Shown here one piece after another: positions 61,709 to 64,000 of a stretch of DNA of 64,000 nt (the stretch's first letter is position 1; each line of letters starts with the position of its first letter). This DNA comes from Ptiloglossa arizonensis. Taxonomy: Eukaryota > Arthropoda > Insecta > Hymenoptera > Colletidae. Made by a program: the position numbers and the translations under genes. Where the stretch lies: NCBI RefSeq assembly GCF_051014685.1, contig NC_135058.1, positions 3,882,811 to 3,946,810 of the forward strand, given 5' to 3'. The notes beneath the pieces are model-generated. The model had not been told where the DNA came from, did not search any database, and saw only the letters and a program-made list of their open reading frames with translations.

Positions 61709-61832
61709 GAGGCTCCTGGACAATGGGTCAGTCTAGATTCGGAGCTCGAAATGAGAGGTGCCGAAATCATCGGCACAAAAAAGCCAACCGGGCACTCTCT
61801 TTTCATAGACTGCCATTTGGAACTTCCTTTCG
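61709..61832 (+). CDS. unc-13 coding exon 5 (end of C2A domain)
   Basis: The exon follows a strong acceptor (GATTTTCCTTTCAG) and ends TTC-G before GTAAGT (phase 1). Its 41 codons begin E-A-P-G-Q-W-V-S-L-D-S-E and include E-I-I-G-T-K-K-P-T-G-H and a final C-H-L-E-L-P-F. Munc13-1 has GPGEWLTLDSQ, EICGTKDPT and HFELPLD at the same places, so this is the last beta strand and C-terminal edge of C2A. Phase 0 at the start matches the exon 4 end exactly. The next exon, which should continue the region after the ELPF motif, was not found before base 64000. Expression is expected in neurons; no promoter lies nearby. Confidence 0.96.
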
Positions 61833-64000
61833 GTAAGTCAGCAGAAAATTTTCCTTATTCGATGTAGACCAGTGGTGAAGCATGCCTGTCGAATGTAAGC
61901 GTACGTGCTCGCGAACGTATGTGTACCCGCATCGTAATGGTAAATGAATAGAAAAGTTGTATCGGCAATGGAACGCAAACTATCGGCGAATTTTTAACGA
62001 GCCGCGACAAATACTTCGATGGAATGATCGAAAAAGAAAAGAAAATCAGAAAGAAAAACAAATGCAATTCGATCGGGACGATAAATGCCCCTTTTGCTAT
62101 CGGTATACGACCTCTCGAGCGTTTGTGTTTCGAACGAAAATCGTCGATCGAATAAAGCTTCTTATTATTCGAATATACATAATTGATTCAAGGTGAGCGT
62201 CCATACGGTATTTAATGCAACTGCAAGACGTCCATTCTATTTCCACGATATGGATTCGCTATTTATTATTTCAGTCTTTTTGAAGCTTCCAAGAGGAGGG
62301 TTCAATCGACTCGGAGGAGTAAAATATTGCTCGTAAATGCGGAGTATCGGTCGGGGCGTTGTTTTGTAATTCAAATAAAAGCGTGGAAGACTTGTCGTTA
62401 ATACGTTTCCATTATTGCCCGAGAATAGATCCGTCGAGGTGAACTTCCTTCGTTTAAACGGAAACTTTAATTGCTCTCGTTCTTGGGTAAAGTGTTTCGA
62501 CGGTTGTTTAAACATTTTGAGACTGTTCTTTGCACCGAGATTGTTTTCTTTTTTAACCGTTTCGTTAATCGTGGAACAAACATTTTGAATCCACTTCGAT
62601 CGACAACTGTATCGAAATTCCGGTTAAATAATTGGTAGAACGAGTTCAAATTAAAATAATATCGGCGTCTCTAACCGTGAAAGCTTTATTCGCTCGTCTT
62701 AACAACTACGATACTTTTACCGAGGTCGTATATATCTTTCCATCGGGTATACTATACTACACAGAGTGTTTCGAAATAACGGGACAAGCCGAAACGTGCG
62801 AATTTTTTTACGCCAAAAGAGTAAAAATTCTTTCACCGTTCTGCAATCTGAGACTACGTATTCGAAATGCAAGCAATTAAAATTTAACGCCTGTTTGAAC
62901 CCTAGTTCACACATGTACCGTAGACGGTATCGCACCGACTGTGTCTCCATTAAATGTAGTCTATTAAAAATGATTTCGACTTTGAATATTTTCCTTCCCG
63001 GAGAATTGAGTATTATCCGGACTATTTCCATCGGTTATAACGATTTTAATAAAATATTCGAAATCTCATTTAACCCGTCAAATTAAGAAGATACTCTACG
63101 CTTTGCATATTCTAGTAGCTTAAGAAGGTATTCTAAATTCCATCTATCGTAGCAGCCTCGGGAAATATTGTACCTTCTATCCAACGTAACATCTTAATAA
63201 AATATTCTTGTTCTCGCGTATCGTAGTGGCATAAAATATACTAACGAGCTTAATTTAGTCTACCATTTGTAGAAAATATCCCAAAAAATGTTCTACCTAC
63301 TCTAGACACGTAGAATGATACTTCAAGTTCCATCTATCCACGAGATTCGAGTTTAAAATAAACGATACTTTGAACAGATTGTCGAAACATTCGAATAGAA
63401 GGAATTTGCAATATTTTTATAGAACGTACGGTTAGAATCTAGAACATTTTCTTAGGTTCCTAGAGTAGATAGAATTTGGAATATTTTCCAAATACGTTAC
63501 GATAGGTAGAGTGTACAGTATATTAGTAAGATGTTCGAGTAGATAGACTTTTGAATATTTCATCGAGACGTTAGGATAGATCGAACGATATTTTATCGAG
63601 ATGTTAGAATACATAGAACTTCTCAATTCCAAGTATTTTATAGGTTTCGAAAAAAATTCTCAATTCTACTTATCCAGCATCCTGAGAAAATATTCTACCC
63701 ATCCTAGCATCCTAAGAGAATATTCTATCTATCCTAAGACTCTAAGAGAATATTCTATCTATCCTAAAATCCTAAGAAAATATTCTGTCTATCCCAACGC
63801 TCTAAGAAAATATTCAACCCTAATATCCTGAGCAAATATTCCATCCCAATATCCTAACATCCGAAAGAAATATTTTATTTTCTATCTTATCGATCCAAGA
63901 AAATATTCCAAGTTTCGTTCAACCATCGTACCTAAGAAACTATTCTAAGCTCCGTTCATCTTTCCTGCCTAATAAAATATTCCTAATTCAACCGCCACTC
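61833..64000 (+). other. unc-13 intron 5, 5' part
   Basis: Begins GTAAGT. No further UNC-13-like exon was recognised in the remaining 2.2 kb. From about 63070 the sequence shows AAATATTC-rich phrases that become a regular array near the end. Confidence 0.75.
63620..63990. repeat. ~30-bp tandem array
   Basis: AAGAGAATATTCTATCTATC and variants (with CCTAAGACTCT or CCTAAAATCCT) recur about every 30 bp. The array decays on both sides and may continue beyond the window. Confidence 0.85.

Noticed and set aside
1..64000. tRNA genes
   Set aside because: I looked for GGTTCGAATCC-type B boxes with a matching A box and acceptor stem and found no complete set.

Overview
The window reads as one stretch of a large animal gene. 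It holds the 5' part of an insect unc-13 gene (presynaptic vesicle-priming factor, Munc13 family) on the + strand, and almost everything else is intron. Four coding exons can be placed: 5133-5162, 12344-12446, 18446-18563 and 61709-61832. Their splice phases chain without error (1, 2, 0, then 1 onward), and together they encode most of the N-terminal C2 domain (C2A) known from long UNC-13/Munc13 isoforms. The first coding exon, expected to carry the start methionine and about seven residues, lies upstream of the window or was not recognised. The gene continues beyond base 64000. The host is probably an insect, most likely a hymenopteran such as a bee: introns are rich in CpG-containing words, long microsatellites abound, and the transposon debris is of types common there. 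That assignment is an inference from texture, not a match.

Layout: 1-5132 is the end of intron 1 (decayed repeats, a 154-160 bp tandem array). 5163-12343 is intron 2, ending in a GA tract almost touching exon 3. 12447-18445 is intron 3 (an inverted repeat at 15.2-15.5 kb, a 242-249 bp array at 16.4-17.1 kb, a MITE at 17.5 kb). 18564-61708 is a 43-kb intron that splits the C2 domain. It is packed with minisatellites, mariner-like and piggyBac-like MITEs, a pogo/Tigger-like pair of ends, the 3' end of a dead non-LTR retrotransposon, a transposase relic, two long inverted repeats and a few compositionally distinct islands that may be regulatory. 61833-64000 is the start of the next intron.

Most useful observations: (1) exon 4 stays open for 43 further codons past its donor and ends at a second phase-0 GT, suggesting an alternative 5' splice site that would insert a Ser/Thr/Gln-rich loop into C2A; (2) a nearly perfect 89-nt inverted repeat (87 of 89 pairs) at 42935-43244 would make a long RNA hairpin in the pre-mRNA; (3) a 200-bp piggyBac-like MITE sits at a TTAA inside a tandem array whose neighbouring units are the empty site, and removing it restores the 162-bp spacing exactly; (4) four tandem arrays of unrelated sequence share a period of about 162 bp, and two more have about half of that.

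No tRNA, rRNA, CRISPR array or convincing nested protein gene was found. All long open frames outside the four exons are explained by tandem repeats whose unit is a multiple of three, by CpG-rich sequence with few stops, or remain unsupported.
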